Positions 22,894-32,326 are shown, counted from the stretch's first letter. The stretch: 40,211 nt of DNA from an uncultured Granulicella sp. (GCA_937873145.1 CALMVK010000339.1:8640-48850), one strand, 5' to 3'. Translations and numbers: made by a program. The notes: generated by a model from the sequence alone, not told the origin.

Positions 22894-24747
22894 CTACCTG
22901 CTTTGGCGCGAACGAAGTTGAACTGGTGAATAGAAGCGAAGCTCAACGCTACCGGTGAAATTTGAGCGGGAAGTTTGCTCCAGCAGAGGAAAGTTCCATC
23001 GTTCGTATTGCCCCAATGCATTCACCTCAATTTCAGGACGTATCCTCCACGAGGCGTTCGCTCCATAATCGTTGTTGTTGCCGCCCCCATAGAGAGAGGG
23101 GTCGAGTACCATTTTTCGATAGAAAATGCCTATTCTTTTTTCTGGGGAGGCCCAATACGTGGTCGATGCTTGCCCGCCAATGCCTTGGCGGCCGATCCAA
23201 CTGCCGAGAATCTGTCCATAGTTGGTGTAACCCTCGGGATAGTGAGTGTTGGCATAGTAGAAGCCCTGGTATGGGGCTTTTGGTAAATCTGTATAGGCTG
23301 CCTCAAACCGGGCATCCAGCTTATGGAGCTTTGGCAACTCTGAAAGGTAAATTCCAGGATCCCAGGCAAATCGAGCTACAAATTTGCCTTCGATTGGATC
23401 GTCCCACGCCATTCCTTCACTGTAAACCTGGATAGCTCGTCGGAATCCAGGGAGGTGGTAGCTGAGGTTTACCTCAGTGACTCGTTTTCCCGGATCTACC
23501 GCTTGACCGTTGCCGAAGATGGAGAAGCTATGCGCGAAGGTTCCGAAAGTAAGTGGCCGACCGTAGCCGGCGAAGATTGTGGTATGCGCCAGACCTAACT
23601 CAAAGTTCTCGGTAGGCTTGACGGTCAGGTGTACTCCCCATAGGTAAGGTGGAGGGGTAAGCGCGACATTCTGACTTCCGTAAGGAATAAAGTTTGGGCC
23701 AAGGGCGACAAAATGAATGCCACCCTGTCTAGCCATGAAGAAGTCGAAGTGGACCGGGCCTAAGACGTGTAGCGCACCGGGCAAGTGGCCAGGTTTGACG
23801 CGATCGACGCGAAGCATGGGAAGAGGGGCTGCGTTGGTGGACAGGATCAGGGAAGTGCTGCGATCCGGCCCCCACCACAGGCTCTGCTGCCCGAACGTGA
23901 ACTGCCAGTTATGGACGTTGAGGGCGACATAGGCGTCCAGCGGGCGTAAGCGGTTTGTGTTGCCAAAGCGTAGATTCCAGCCAAATGGAATGACATCGCC
24001 GCCGGCGATGAAGCTTTGCACTGACGGAGTGTACATCTGAAGAGGAAGCGCTGAGGCGTACTGATACTCGCCGCGGAAGTAAGCGGCAAACGGACCGGCG
24101 GTGCCCCGGAGAGCAAACCCACTGATCTCGTTGCCACCTTTTCCGTACGGACGGCCGAAATCATCGACCAGCGTTTGCGAGAAGTGGTATCCGTCACGCA
24201 GCGGAGTTCCGCCAATTGCAGTGACTCGCGTGTAGGCATTGTCTAACTGGACTTCCTGATTTTCTTCTCCGGAAATGATGCGACCTTCGTCGGCGAACTC
24301 GTTATCGAGCGAGGCAAGTAGTGACTCGCCTATGTCATCCATCTCAAAATATTGCTCGTGAGCTTCGGCGACGAGTCGCGCTCCTTCCAGGCGAGTCCAC
24401 GGCCTAACCATTGCAGTGCTATCCGGGAGATAGCCCAAGGCTGCAAGACGGTCGAATGCAGAGTAGGTCCAGTTATCGAGAGGGATGTAGGTTGAGCCTT
24501 TGTATTGTGTGCTGGAGTCTGTTTGCGCATCTACATTGCGTGCCGCAGGAAGAGCTTGAGCTGCGAGTGTAGGCACAGTGCCAATGCTAGTTAAGGCCTG
24601 TGAAGTGGAAGCTGCAGCGAATTTTTTTTCGACAATAGAAGAGGTTGTAAAAAGAAGCTGAGGTGATTTGTAATAGAAATCCTGTCCCAGGCTGTACGAG
24701 GAGCCTGCGATCATCCATAAGAATAAAATCCAGAAACGCACCTTCAC
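22894..24747 (-). CDS. Capsule-assembly Wzi-family outer-membrane protein
   Basis: This 617-aa protein has a signal peptide (MKVRFWILFLWMIAGSSYSL) and a conserved early segment YIPLDNWTYSAFDRLAALGYLP, typical of the Wzi family in acidobacteria and related phyla. Many amphipathic beta-strands follow, rich in Tyr, Trp, Phe and Gly, with SLWWGPDRS in the middle, and it closes with RFYSPVQLRSRQ. Wzi is an outer-membrane beta-barrel lectin that anchors capsular polysaccharide at the surface. The start is a GTG at 24747 with AGGG upstream. The gene ends tail-to-tail with the flippase gene and is part of the same lower-GC block. The role as a surface glycan anchor is well founded by family; the polymer is unknown. 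Confidence 0.85.
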   Translation of the reverse strand: MKVRFWILFLWMIAGSSYSLGQDFYYKSPQLLFTTSSIVEKKFAAASTSQALTSIGTVPTLAAQALPAARNVDAQTDSSTQYKGSTYIPLDNWTYSAFDRLAALGYLPDSTAMVRPWTRLEGARLVAEAHEQYFEMDDIGESLLASLDNEFADEGRIISGEENQEVQLDNAYTRVTAIGGTPLRDGYHFSQTLVDDFGRPYGKGGNEISGFALRGTAGPFAAYFRGEYQYASALPLQMYTPSVQSFIAGGDVIPFGWNLRFGNTNRLRPLDAYVALNVHNWQFTFGQQSLWWGPDRSTSLILSTNAAPLPMLRVDRVKPGHLPGALHVLGPVHFDFFMARQGGIHFVALGPNFIPYGSQNVALTPPPYLWGVHLTVKPTENFELGLAHTTIFAGYGRPLTFGTFAHSFSIFGNGQAVDPGKRVTEVNLSYHLPGFRRAIQVYSEGMAWDDPIEGKFVARFAWDPGIYLSELPKLHKLDARFEAAYTDLPKAPYQGFYYANTHYPEGYTNYGQILGSWIGRQGIGGQASTTYWASPEKRIGIFYRKMVLDPSLYGGGNNNDYGANASWRIRPEIEVNALGQYERWNFPLLEQTSRSNFTGSVELRFYSPVQLRSRQSR

Positions 24748-24872
24748 CTACCCTGAACACGCTTAGAAAATCGGGGAACTATTCATTCTCGCTTCTATTA
24801 CAAAGGAGAGTAACACAAGACTCTTTAGGTTTATGGGCCAGGCAGTCTATGTAGGCTTGCAACTTTCTGCGT

Positions 24873-26144
24873 TCACTCTACCCTGCAGATCAGACATTTT
24901 AGATAGCTTGTCTCCGGTAAGCCAAGCATGGCCGGATGATCCGGTGCAGCTCCTCGAGCTTCGATGACCTGCACTCTTCGCTGCGCGTCTACCGCGGCAG
25001 CCGCTACCACGGCAAGGAAGTCCTGTTGACTCACATGTTGCGAGCAAGAACAGGTTGTGAGGATTCCTCCAGGCTCAAGCATCTTCATGGCGCGCAGGTT
25101 CATTTCCTTGTAACCACGCAGCGCGCCTTCCATGGCCCGCTTCGATTTTGCAAACGCGGGTGGATCGAGCACGATCGTTCCGTATTTTTGTCCGCCGGCC
25201 TCAAACTCGCGCAAGAGGTCGAATGCATCCGCCTCGATCCAGTCCACCTTGGCGCGCAGATGAGGGTTGCGCTCAAGATTGCCGTCTGCCACTTCAAGTG
25301 CCGCCCGGCTCGCGTCTACTCCAGTTACGCGTTCGCAGACGCTGGCCAGGTGCAACGCAAAGCCTCCCTGATAGGTGCATACGTCGAGTGCCGAGCCGTG
25401 TGCGTAGTGAGCCGCGGCGGCGTAGTTCAGCCGCTGATCGAGAAACGCGCCGGTTTTCTGCCCGGACAGGGCGTTGTAGGCAAAGTGCATGCCGTTGATG
25501 GTGAATACAGTCGCCAGTTTAGGCTCTGCCTGGTCCGCGAAGAGCGACTCGCCTTCGATCGGCGGCAGGGCTTCCGCAACGCGAACCCGGGGATCGGGCC
25601 GTTCGACGATCGTCGCCGGGGAAAGACGCCGGCGCAGCATATCTGTCGCGGCGGAACGCACATCGTCCTGTGCGGTAGCCTGGGTTAGGAGTTGGAGGAC
25701 GACCAGATCGTTATACCGGTCGATGATGATGCCTGGTAGACGGTCTGCCTCGGAGAAGACCAGCCGGCTGGCGTTGTCGCGGTCCGATTGTGGGATGAGT
25801 GACTCACGCAAGTCGATGGCGGCATGGATGCGTGCTTGGATCTCCGTGAGATATTCAGCACGGCTGAGCGCAGGGCGGTTGGATACCATGCGCAAGGTAA
25901 TCTGCGAGGCGGAACTGAAGGTAGCGCTGCCGAGCGCGATGCCGCGCGCATCGATCACGGACAGGATGCATCCTGGAGTGATCTCCATGCTGCCGACCGG
26001 TGGCAGAAGCTGGTCTACGTCGGATCGATAGACCCATGCGGCACCGGAACGAAGTTTCTCAACGGCTCGCCGTGTAATGACCGCCGCAGGCCCATGCGCA
26101 TGCGGAGATCCGATCCGAAGAGGCGGGAGATCCATTTGCGCCAT
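24873..26144 (-). CDS. rlmI: RlmI-type 23S rRNA (cytosine-5) methyltransferase
   Basis: This 423-aa protein has an N-terminal PUA RNA-binding domain (about residues 20-100, ending near the LRMVSNRP segment), a central EEHEE-like domain and a C-terminal Rossmann methyltransferase domain. Visible motifs are GQKTGAFLDQR, the SAM-binding LDVCTYQGGFALHLA, the VLDPPAFAK catalytic segment and TTCSCSQHV, where the catalytic cysteine sits. RlmI methylates C1962 of 23S rRNA in E. coli. The ATG at 26144 lacks a clear ribosome site; an ATG three codons further in is an alternative. It is separated by 125 bases from the Wzi gene, which is downstream on the same strand, and its function looks unrelated to that gene. 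Confidence 0.9.
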   Translation of the reverse strand: MAQMDLPPLRIGSPHAHGPAAVITRRAVEKLRSGAAWVYRSDVDQLLPPVGSMEITPGCILSVIDARGIALGSATFSSASQITLRMVSNRPALSRAEYLTEIQARIHAAIDLRESLIPQSDRDNASRLVFSEADRLPGIIIDRYNDLVVLQLLTQATAQDDVRSAATDMLRRRLSPATIVERPDPRVRVAEALPPIEGESLFADQAEPKLATVFTINGMHFAYNALSGQKTGAFLDQRLNYAAAAHYAHGSALDVCTYQGGFALHLASVCERVTGVDASRAALEVADGNLERNPHLRAKVDWIEADAFDLLREFEAGGQKYGTIVLDPPAFAKSKRAMEGALRGYKEMNLRAMKMLEPGGILTTCSCSQHVSQQDFLAVVAAAAVDAQRRVQVIEARGAAPDHPAMLGLPETSYLKCLICRVE

Positions 26145-26552
26145 ACTCTATGGTCGCATGAAGCCGTCGTGCTGAGATCTCTGTGCGATCGAGTGGCTAG
26201 TTTTCCAACGGTCACCCAGGGGATTTCGTAGATCCTGTTGGCTCTCCCGTTTGCGACCGGAATTGTTCCATTTGCCATCAACTTAGAGAGGTCATCCACA
26301 TTCAGTCCGAAGCCGAAGCGCTGTTGTTGCGTGCGGTCCGGATTACGCGCCATGTTCATCCGGGCGGAGATGATGTCTTGCGGCGGGCTCCGGCAGGAGC
26401 AGTTGCCGGTGCAACAGAGATTAGCCCAGGGCACGCTGACCTCTGCGCTGACTCTAACTGCTTCTAAACAAAGCTAGAATTAGATGACCTACGGCTTCGT
26501 TCTTACGCTAATGAAGCTGCTGTTTCCTTTTCCATCCCACAAAAGGATCATT
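26145..26552. other. Intergenic region with no recognisable gene
   Basis: This is a 408-base region between the divergent rlmI and HI0933-type genes. A minus-strand ORF (26015-26434) extends from it into rlmI and reads as a plausible but unrecognised polypeptide (QQRFGFGLNVDDLSKL). It overlaps rlmI in another frame, so it may be a gene remnant or chance. Both promoters must lie here. AAGGA lies before the ATG at 26553. Confidence 0.3.
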
Positions 26553-27767
26553 ATGCGCCGTATCGATGTCCTCATTCTTGGAGCCGGCGCTGCCGGATTG
26601 ATGTGCGCCATGGAGGCTGGCCGGCGTGGCCGTAAGGTGCTGGTCGTGGATCATGCTGACCGCGTGGGAAAGAAAATCCTGATTTCTGGCGGCGGCCGTT
26701 GCAATTTCACCAACCTGCACTGTACGGCAGAGAATTTTCTCTCTGAAAATCCACACTTCTCCCGTTCCGCGTTGGCGAGGTTTACCTCGGCTGACATGAT
26801 CGCATTAGTTGAGCGCCATGGGATTGCGTATCATGAAAAGACGCTTGGGCAGCTTTTCTGCGATAGAACCGCGCGCGACATGACGGACCTGCTTGAACGC
26901 GAGTGCGCTGAGGCTGGAGTTCAGATCGAAGTGGGAGTCTCCATAGGCTCCGTCCGCCATGGTGAGCAAGGCTTCACGGTGGAAACATCCGGCGGCTTAC
27001 TTGCTGCGAGTTCTCTCGTCGTCGCCACAGGTGGGCTTTCCATTCCGAAGATTGGTGCCACTGGCCTGGGTTACGATCTTGCACGGCAGTTTGGGTTACG
27101 CATCGTCGAGTGCCGGCCAGGCCTGGTGCCGATTGCCTTCGATAACGCGGATCAAGAACAATGGTGTGATCTTTCCGGCACTTCAACAGAAGTGGTTGCG
27201 CGCCTTGGAACCGACAAGTGGAAGCCGAACTCCCATACCCGTCGCTCTCCGAACTTCCGGGAGAAACTGCTCATCACGCATCGCGGTCTTAGCGGTCCGG
27301 CAGCATTGCAGATCTCTTCCTTCCTAACGCTCGGAACCACCTTGGAGATCGATCTCGCTCCCGGCCGACAGATTCTTCATCCAAACTTGCTCCAGAACAC
27401 CTCACGCGAGGCCTCAGCTTTGCTGATTGCACTCCGGGCTGTGTTGCCTGCGCGCTGGGCAGAACGCTGGCTTCGTCTTAGTCTTTCGGAACCGGTTCCG
27501 CGGCAGCTCTCAAATGCTGCAATTGCCGCGCTTGAGGCCCGCTTGCATGCTTGGCAAGTCATTCCGGCCGGCAACGAAGGTTATATAAAAGCCGAAGTTA
27601 CGGTCGGCGGTGTTGCAACTGATGAACTCGACCCACGAACTTTGGGAAGTCGTAAAATTCCTAAGCTTTTCTTTATTGGTGAAGTGGTTGATGTAACCGG
27701 ATGGCTTGGCGGCTACAACTTTCAGTGGGCGTGGGCTTCCGGCTTTTGCGCCGGGCAAATTTGCTGA
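26553..27767 (+). CDS. HI0933/BaiN-type FAD-dependent oxidoreductase
   Basis: This 404-aa flavoprotein opens with MRRIDVLILGAGAAGLMCAMEAG, a GxGxxG FAD-binding motif, then VGKKILISGGGRCNFTN, the signature of the HI0933/YhiN (BaiN-like) family. The C-terminal EVVDVTGWLGGYNFQWAWASG, which carries the last FAD contact, is also intact. The physiological substrate of these enzymes is mostly unknown; BaiN itself reduces bile-acid intermediates, but that role should not be transferred here. The ORF track opens at 26484. The ATG at 26553 is chosen because AAAAGGA precedes it and the family starts there. It is convergent with the giant secreted-protein gene, with 8 bases between the stops. Confidence 0.9.
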   Translation: MRRIDVLILGAGAAGLMCAMEAGRRGRKVLVVDHADRVGKKILISGGGRCNFTNLHCTAENFLSENPHFSRSALARFTSADMIALVERHGIAYHEKTLGQLFCDRTARDMTDLLERECAEAGVQIEVGVSIGSVRHGEQGFTVETSGGLLAASSLVVATGGLSIPKIGATGLGYDLARQFGLRIVECRPGLVPIAFDNADQEQWCDLSGTSTEVVARLGTDKWKPNSHTRRSPNFREKLLITHRGLSGPAALQISSFLTLGTTLEIDLAPGRQILHPNLLQNTSREASALLIALRAVLPARWAERWLRLSLSEPVPRQLSNAAIAALEARLHAWQVIPAGNEGYIKAEVTVGGVATDELDPRTLGSRKIPKLFFIGEVVDVTGWLGGYNFQWAWASGFCAGQIC

Positions 27768-27775
27768 AAGCAGCC

Positions 27776-30700
27776 TCATTGAATGATTAGGGTCAGCGGC
27801 AGGGTACGTGTCAGCCCTGCCGCTGAACCAGTGACCACGAGAGAGTATGAACCGCTTGGAGTTATGACCGTCGAGGAGCCTGCGGTGCCCGTGCCTGGTT
27901 CCGTCCTCCCCGTGGAGCAGCCGCTGCCACCGATCAAGGCCAAGGTAATAGAGAAAATCAGCAGTTTTTGCTGCCAGCGTTTGCGTCTGCAGAAAAGGCA
28001 GAGTGGAAGCAAAGCCGCAAGCCATGTCTGCGGTCTAGTCCATGGCATAACGGGAGCATCCAGCCGCACTGTTGTTAGACCCGTGGCTACTGTTACTGTC
28101 ATCGGCGTCGAGCCGCCGAGAGCAACACTCGCAGGATTGACCGTGCAGGTACTATGGGCCGGCGCTCCAGTACATGTAAATGTGACAGTTCCGGTTACAT
28201 TTGCCGCAGAGCTCAAGAGAAGGGCATACGTGGCTGCTTGACCGCTGGCTACGGTAAGTGACGACGCACCATTCACAGCTATGGAAAAGTCGGAGCCATT
28301 GCCGGTGAGTTGGATTATTTGAGGGGAGGAGACGGCGCTGTCAACCAAGGTGAGAGTTCCGGAACGTGCGCCGCCTGTGGTGGGTGCAAAGACGATGCCA
28401 AGCGTACAAACTCCCGCCGGGGCCAAGGATTGCCCGCAGGTATTCGAGCCTGCGGGGATCGAGTAGTCTCCAGTGATAGAAACATTCGAAATGGTCAGAA
28501 CTGTTCCACCATTGTTCGTCAGGGTCACGGTCTGTGGCGCTGAGGTCAGCCCAATCCCGATAGTTCCAAAGGCTAACCCATTGATTGGTGAAACCGACAC
28601 TCCCGGAGGAGCAATCCCGTATCCACTCAACGGCACGGTCTGGCTGCGGAACTGATCAGAGATCGTCAGGACACCGCTTTGCTGTCCTAGGCTTTTGGGC
28701 ACGAAACTTACCAAAAAGGTGCAGGTCGAGTGCGCGTTAAGGGAGTTCCCACAGCCATTTACGACGGTGAAGTCACCCTTTGTAATTTGCGCGGAGATGA
28801 GCGTCAAGGCGACATCTCCTGCATTGATAAGCGTCACAGCCTGGGTTGCACTTGCACTACTCAACTGTTGAGAAGAGAAGCTTAGTGCAGCTACAGACAA
28901 ATTGTCGGTTGCAGGATTGGTAGCGTTTCCACTGAGACTGGCCGTCTGGGTTCCCGCGTCATCTACGACAGTTAGGGTTCCGGAACGTGCGCCGGTCGCG
29001 CTCGGTGCAAAGACGATCGAGACGGTACATCCTGTTTGCGAACTCAATGTCAAGCCGCAGGTGTTTGCAGACATCTTGAAGTCGCCGGAGACAGTCGGTG
29101 TCTGAAGTCCGGCGGTAGCTGTGCCTGTGTTGGAGATGGTGATGTTTTGCACAGCACTTGTTGCTCCCACGCTCGTTACAGGAAAGATTGCCGCAGTGGG
29201 TGTAAGAACGATGGCTGCAGCCGGAGTACCTGTCCCCGAGAGTGCGGCGGTCGCCTGGCCGCCAGCAACGTTGCCATAGACGGTGAGAACGCCGGTGCGC
29301 GAACCCGTAGAAGCCGGAGCGAACCGCACCTGTACAGAGCATGTCGCTCCTTGCGGAACTGGGTTGCCGACGCAGGTGTCGATCTCGTTGAAGTCGCCAG
29401 TGGTCACTATGCTTGAGATCGTGAGATTTGCATTGCCGCTATTAGTGACCGTAATGGTGGTGTACGCGCTGACGGTGCCTACCGCTTGCGCTGAAAAGGT
29501 TGCGGCTGTCGGGCCCAATGCGATGACAGGAAGGGTGGAGGTGGTGGCAGTCAGTAGAGGAATCTGCCAGATGCCGCGGCCGTAGGTTGCCGCACGAAGT
29601 TCCCCCGCACGTCCATCGCCTGTCGGCATTTGCGCGGCCGCTTGCAAGCTCACCACCGGAGCATTCGGCAGCGAGCTCCCGAGGACGCTCCAGCAGTTAC
29701 CGCTGGTGCAGGTGGAGATGTTGGTCGTTACATAGACTCCTGTGTCCAACGCGACGTAGACGGTATTCGCATCGTTCGGGTCCACTGCAACGCTGTTTGC
29801 CGGTGCGTTTGGGAGGTTGGAGGTGACGTTGGTCCAATGCAAACCACCATCCACGGAGCGGTACACGTGAGGTGAACTTGCGCCGACCTGGCTGAACCCG
29901 GCAAGCGTGGCATAGACGGTATTTCCGGTGGCGTCATGCGCATCTGCAGCGATTGCAGAGACGTCGAAACCTTGCGGGTTGAAGACGCCCGCGTCGGCGG
30001 CATCATTGGTTACGGCACCCAGCGCCGCGTCGCGCCAAGCGGTGGTGTTGCTTGCGGTATTTCCCGCGGCGGTCACAAAGAGATGGCCACCAAGATTTTG
30101 GCCGCCGTCCAGCACTCCGGCAAGGCCAGCGTAGAGTATCTCTGATCCTGCGTTTTGGTTTGCAGTCGAAAGATTAGCGGGTCCTCCGGCTGCAAGGGAT
30201 CGCACGAGAGGCGCTCCAGTCCCACAGGCATTTGCGGCAGGCGTAGCAAAGGGAGCGCTGATGGCGTTTGCGCCGGACCAGACCGCTCCACCAGTTGCCG
30301 CACCACGCCACACTCGGCAGGTTCCCGCAATGAGGCTGGACGTGAGCGTTGGATCAAGCAGCCAAGGTGCATCCGTCTCGGCCAAGTCTCCACCGACCTG
30401 GGCCGAGCCGATGACAGTTGCGGCAAAGTCACTGGAGCTACAGGCTGAGCCTGAAGTGCAGCGTGCGATGTTGACTCCGGCGCCAGTGGAGAGATACCAC
30501 AGTTGCGGATTGGCTGGATCGATGGCGACCGTTCCTCCTTCGCCCGTCGCAAGCTGGGTCCAGGCGCTTGCCGCAGATGCTGTGCCGGCGGTTCCCAAGG
30601 CTCCCAGGCCGGCCAAGAGCGTGCCGCCGGCTGCAGGCGGCTGCGCGAAAGATACGACCTCCGCGAGCGATCCGATTCCTGCGTTGAGGTTCTGAAAGTG

Positions 30701-32326
30701 ATTTGCATCGTCAAGCGAACACGCAGCCGCCTGCTCGTTGACGCCGTCTGTTGAGCGATAGAGACCGCCATCGTTTCCAACGTAGAGCAGAGGCGCGCCG
30801 GAGCCCTTGAGCGACGCGATGGCATGCTGTGCGGGTGCGACTCCCGCTGGGTTAACACAGCCATTCTGCGCGTTGGTTGTGTTCCGCAAGGTGCATCCTG
30901 CGGCAAGGCTGCAGCGATAGAGGTCGATTGTGCCTGCGTACAGCAGAGTGTCATTTCCGGACGGAATGGCGTTCAAAGCAAGATCGTAATCGGCCTGCAA
31001 GATGACCTTGCTGCCGCTGCCAACTTCGAGTGGCGCTGCGTTCAACGCTGTGCCGAAGAGCACGGTGGAGTTGCCGCAAGCCGTGCCAGAGAGTGCGCAC
31101 ACATCCTGATAGAGCCCCTGATCGCGGTTTGCCAGGTCTACAGTAAGGGCGAAGGTGTCACCGGTTGTGGGCTGAACGGCAAGCACGCCGCGGAAGATTG
31201 GGCAGACTGAGCTGCCAGAGGAGCCCAAGGGCGGACACGCCGTTGTGGTCAATCCGGTTCCTGGCTGGTGAAGCAGACGCGTCCAGGTTTGACCGTCGAC
31301 CGACTCATAGTAGCCGTGCGCGCGTACCGCTGCGTAGAACCGCTGCCGGATGGGGTTCCAAACCACTGAGGTTGCGGCCTTGCCGCCGCCGTTGCCGCCG
31401 AGAGGCAAAGGTGTCTGGACGATCTGACTGCCATCCTGGATGGTTGCCATCTGCCATGTCACACCACCATCGCTCGACCAGTAGAGACCCATGACGCTGT
31501 TGAGAGTGTTGGCTGCATGCACCACGTCGCCTTCTGCGGATTCTGAGAAGGCCGCGACGACAAGGGATGGGGTGGATGACGAAAAAGCGATGCCCGCCAC
31601 GGCGAGACCCAGAAAGGAGTGATTGCCTGAGACACCGTCCAAGGCTTGTTGCGCCAAGGTCCAGGTAACGCCGCCGTCTACGGAGCGCAGGATGCCCTCG
31701 CCGTAGTAGGAGTCCGTTGCATCGTTTGGATCGCCCGTTCCAGCCAGCAAAACGCCGTTGCTCATGGCCATTGCACCAATGCTAAGCGACGGCAGCACAG
31801 CGCCGCCTGGACTGAAGACAGGCAGCGTGTCGGTCAAAGGAGTGAAAGTTACCGCGCCTGCCGAACCCGCAGCGTTGGTCGACTTCCAGATGCCGCCACC
31901 GGTGGTGCCCATGTACAGGGTGTTGCCGGTCACATCGGCCGGATCGATCGCCAGCGCCGTGACACGGCCAGTGATGTTGCCGTATAACGGGCTGACTACC
32001 TGTCCGGGGCCCACCGGAGTCCAAGCCGCACTCAAGGTCGTGGTATGCGGCTGAGCCAAGACTGCCTGGGCCATGGCCTGATGCTGCTGCCGCGCGCTTA
32101 CGAGCGCTTGCGCTGCGGGAACCGAAGTCGAGGTCCTTCCCCGGAGGAATCGCTGTGTCCCGGTCTTGCGGGAGGAAGCCCGGCCTAGAGCGATGGGCTC
32201 CGAGGAGGATGTCTGTCCGATGAGATAGACCGGCGTCAGCGCCATGCAGAAAACAAGGAGCGCCCAGAACCAAGCATGGCTACGGGAGAGCGGGAGCAGA
32301 GAAGATCTGGAGTCTGCGGATCGCAT
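27776..32326 (-). CDS. Giant secreted protein with Asp-box propeller and choice-of-anchor D repeats
   Basis: This 1516-aa protein has an N-terminal signal/anchor (WFWALLVFCMALTPVYLIG). A large region with sialidase/BNR-type Asp-boxes follows (SVDGGVTWTLA, SSDGGVTWQMA, SVDGGLHWTNV), predicting beta-propellers. Four roughly 105-residue choice-of-anchor D-like beta repeats occupy about residues 960-1370 (VTNSGNANLTI, ISNTGTATAGL, LINAGDVALTL and LTNNGGTVLTI), each with a likely disulfide pair. An Ig-like TVTFTC...STCTVNPAS domain comes next. Near the end come a hydrophobic stretch, CRRKRW, a second hydrophobic stretch with GGSGCSTG, and a tail GSYSLVVTGS...LTLIIQ. I know this ending from other acidobacterial secreted proteins, function unknown. 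AGAAGG precedes the ATG. A hairpin is embedded in its last codons. Adhesion or surface display is plausible; an enzymatic sialidase role is not supported. Confidence 0.85.
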   Translation of the reverse strand: MRSADSRSSLLPLSRSHAWFWALLVFCMALTPVYLIGQTSSSEPIALGRASSRKTGTQRFLRGRTSTSVPAAQALVSARQQHQAMAQAVLAQPHTTTLSAAWTPVGPGQVVSPLYGNITGRVTALAIDPADVTGNTLYMGTTGGGIWKSTNAAGSAGAVTFTPLTDTLPVFSPGGAVLPSLSIGAMAMSNGVLLAGTGDPNDATDSYYGEGILRSVDGGVTWTLAQQALDGVSGNHSFLGLAVAGIAFSSSTPSLVVAAFSESAEGDVVHAANTLNSVMGLYWSSDGGVTWQMATIQDGSQIVQTPLPLGGNGGGKAATSVVWNPIRQRFYAAVRAHGYYESVDGQTWTRLLHQPGTGLTTTACPPLGSSGSSVCPIFRGVLAVQPTTGDTFALTVDLANRDQGLYQDVCALSGTACGNSTVLFGTALNAAPLEVGSGSKVILQADYDLALNAIPSGNDTLLYAGTIDLYRCSLAAGCTLRNTTNAQNGCVNPAGVAPAQHAIASLKGSGAPLLYVGNDGGLYRSTDGVNEQAAACSLDDANHFQNLNAGIGSLAEVVSFAQPPAAGGTLLAGLGALGTAGTASAASAWTQLATGEGGTVAIDPANPQLWYLSTGAGVNIARCTSGSACSSSDFAATVIGSAQVGGDLAETDAPWLLDPTLTSSLIAGTCRVWRGAATGGAVWSGANAISAPFATPAANACGTGAPLVRSLAAGGPANLSTANQNAGSEILYAGLAGVLDGGQNLGGHLFVTAAGNTASNTTAWRDAALGAVTNDAADAGVFNPQGFDVSAIAADAHDATGNTVYATLAGFSQVGASSPHVYRSVDGGLHWTNVTSNLPNAPANSVAVDPNDANTVYVALDTGVYVTTNISTCTSGNCWSVLGSSLPNAPVVSLQAAAQMPTGDGRAGELRAATYGRGIWQIPLLTATTSTLPVIALGPTAATFSAQAVGTVSAYTTITVTNSGNANLTISSIVTTGDFNEIDTCVGNPVPQGATCSVQVRFAPASTGSRTGVLTVYGNVAGGQATAALSGTGTPAAAIVLTPTAAIFPVTSVGATSAVQNITISNTGTATAGLQTPTVSGDFKMSANTCGLTLSSQTGCTVSIVFAPSATGARSGTLTVVDDAGTQTASLSGNATNPATDNLSVAALSFSSQQLSSASATQAVTLINAGDVALTLISAQITKGDFTVVNGCGNSLNAHSTCTFLVSFVPKSLGQQSGVLTISDQFRSQTVPLSGYGIAPPGVSVSPINGLAFGTIGIGLTSAPQTVTLTNNGGTVLTISNVSITGDYSIPAGSNTCGQSLAPAGVCTLGIVFAPTTGGARSGTLTLVDSAVSSPQIIQLTGNGSDFSIAVNGASSLTVASGQAATYALLLSSAANVTGTVTFTCTGAPAHSTCTVNPASVALGGSTPMTVTVATGLTTVRLDAPVMPWTRPQTWLAALLPLCLFCRRKRWQQKLLIFSITLALIGGSGCSTGRTEPGTGTAGSSTVITPSGSYSLVVTGSAAGLTRTLPLTLIIQ
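27793..27826 (+). terminator. Hairpin inside the 3' end of the giant gene, downstream of the HI0933-type gene
   Basis: TCAGCGGCAGGG and CCCTGCCGCTGA form a perfect 12-bp stem with a 10-base loop, starting 25 bases after the stop of the plus-strand flavoprotein gene. It lies within the final codons of the opposite giant gene. No T tract follows on the plus strand, so it may stop or stabilise the transcript rather than act as a classical terminator. Confidence 0.55.

Noticed and set aside
26015-26434. Minus-strand 139-aa ORF as a complete gene
   Set aside because: A third of it overlaps rlmI in another frame and no family was recognised; it is kept only as a low-interest possible remnant.
27776-32326. 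Sialidase enzyme function for the giant protein
   Set aside because: The Asp-boxes are structural propeller marks found in many non-sialidases, and the catalytic arginine triad was not identified.
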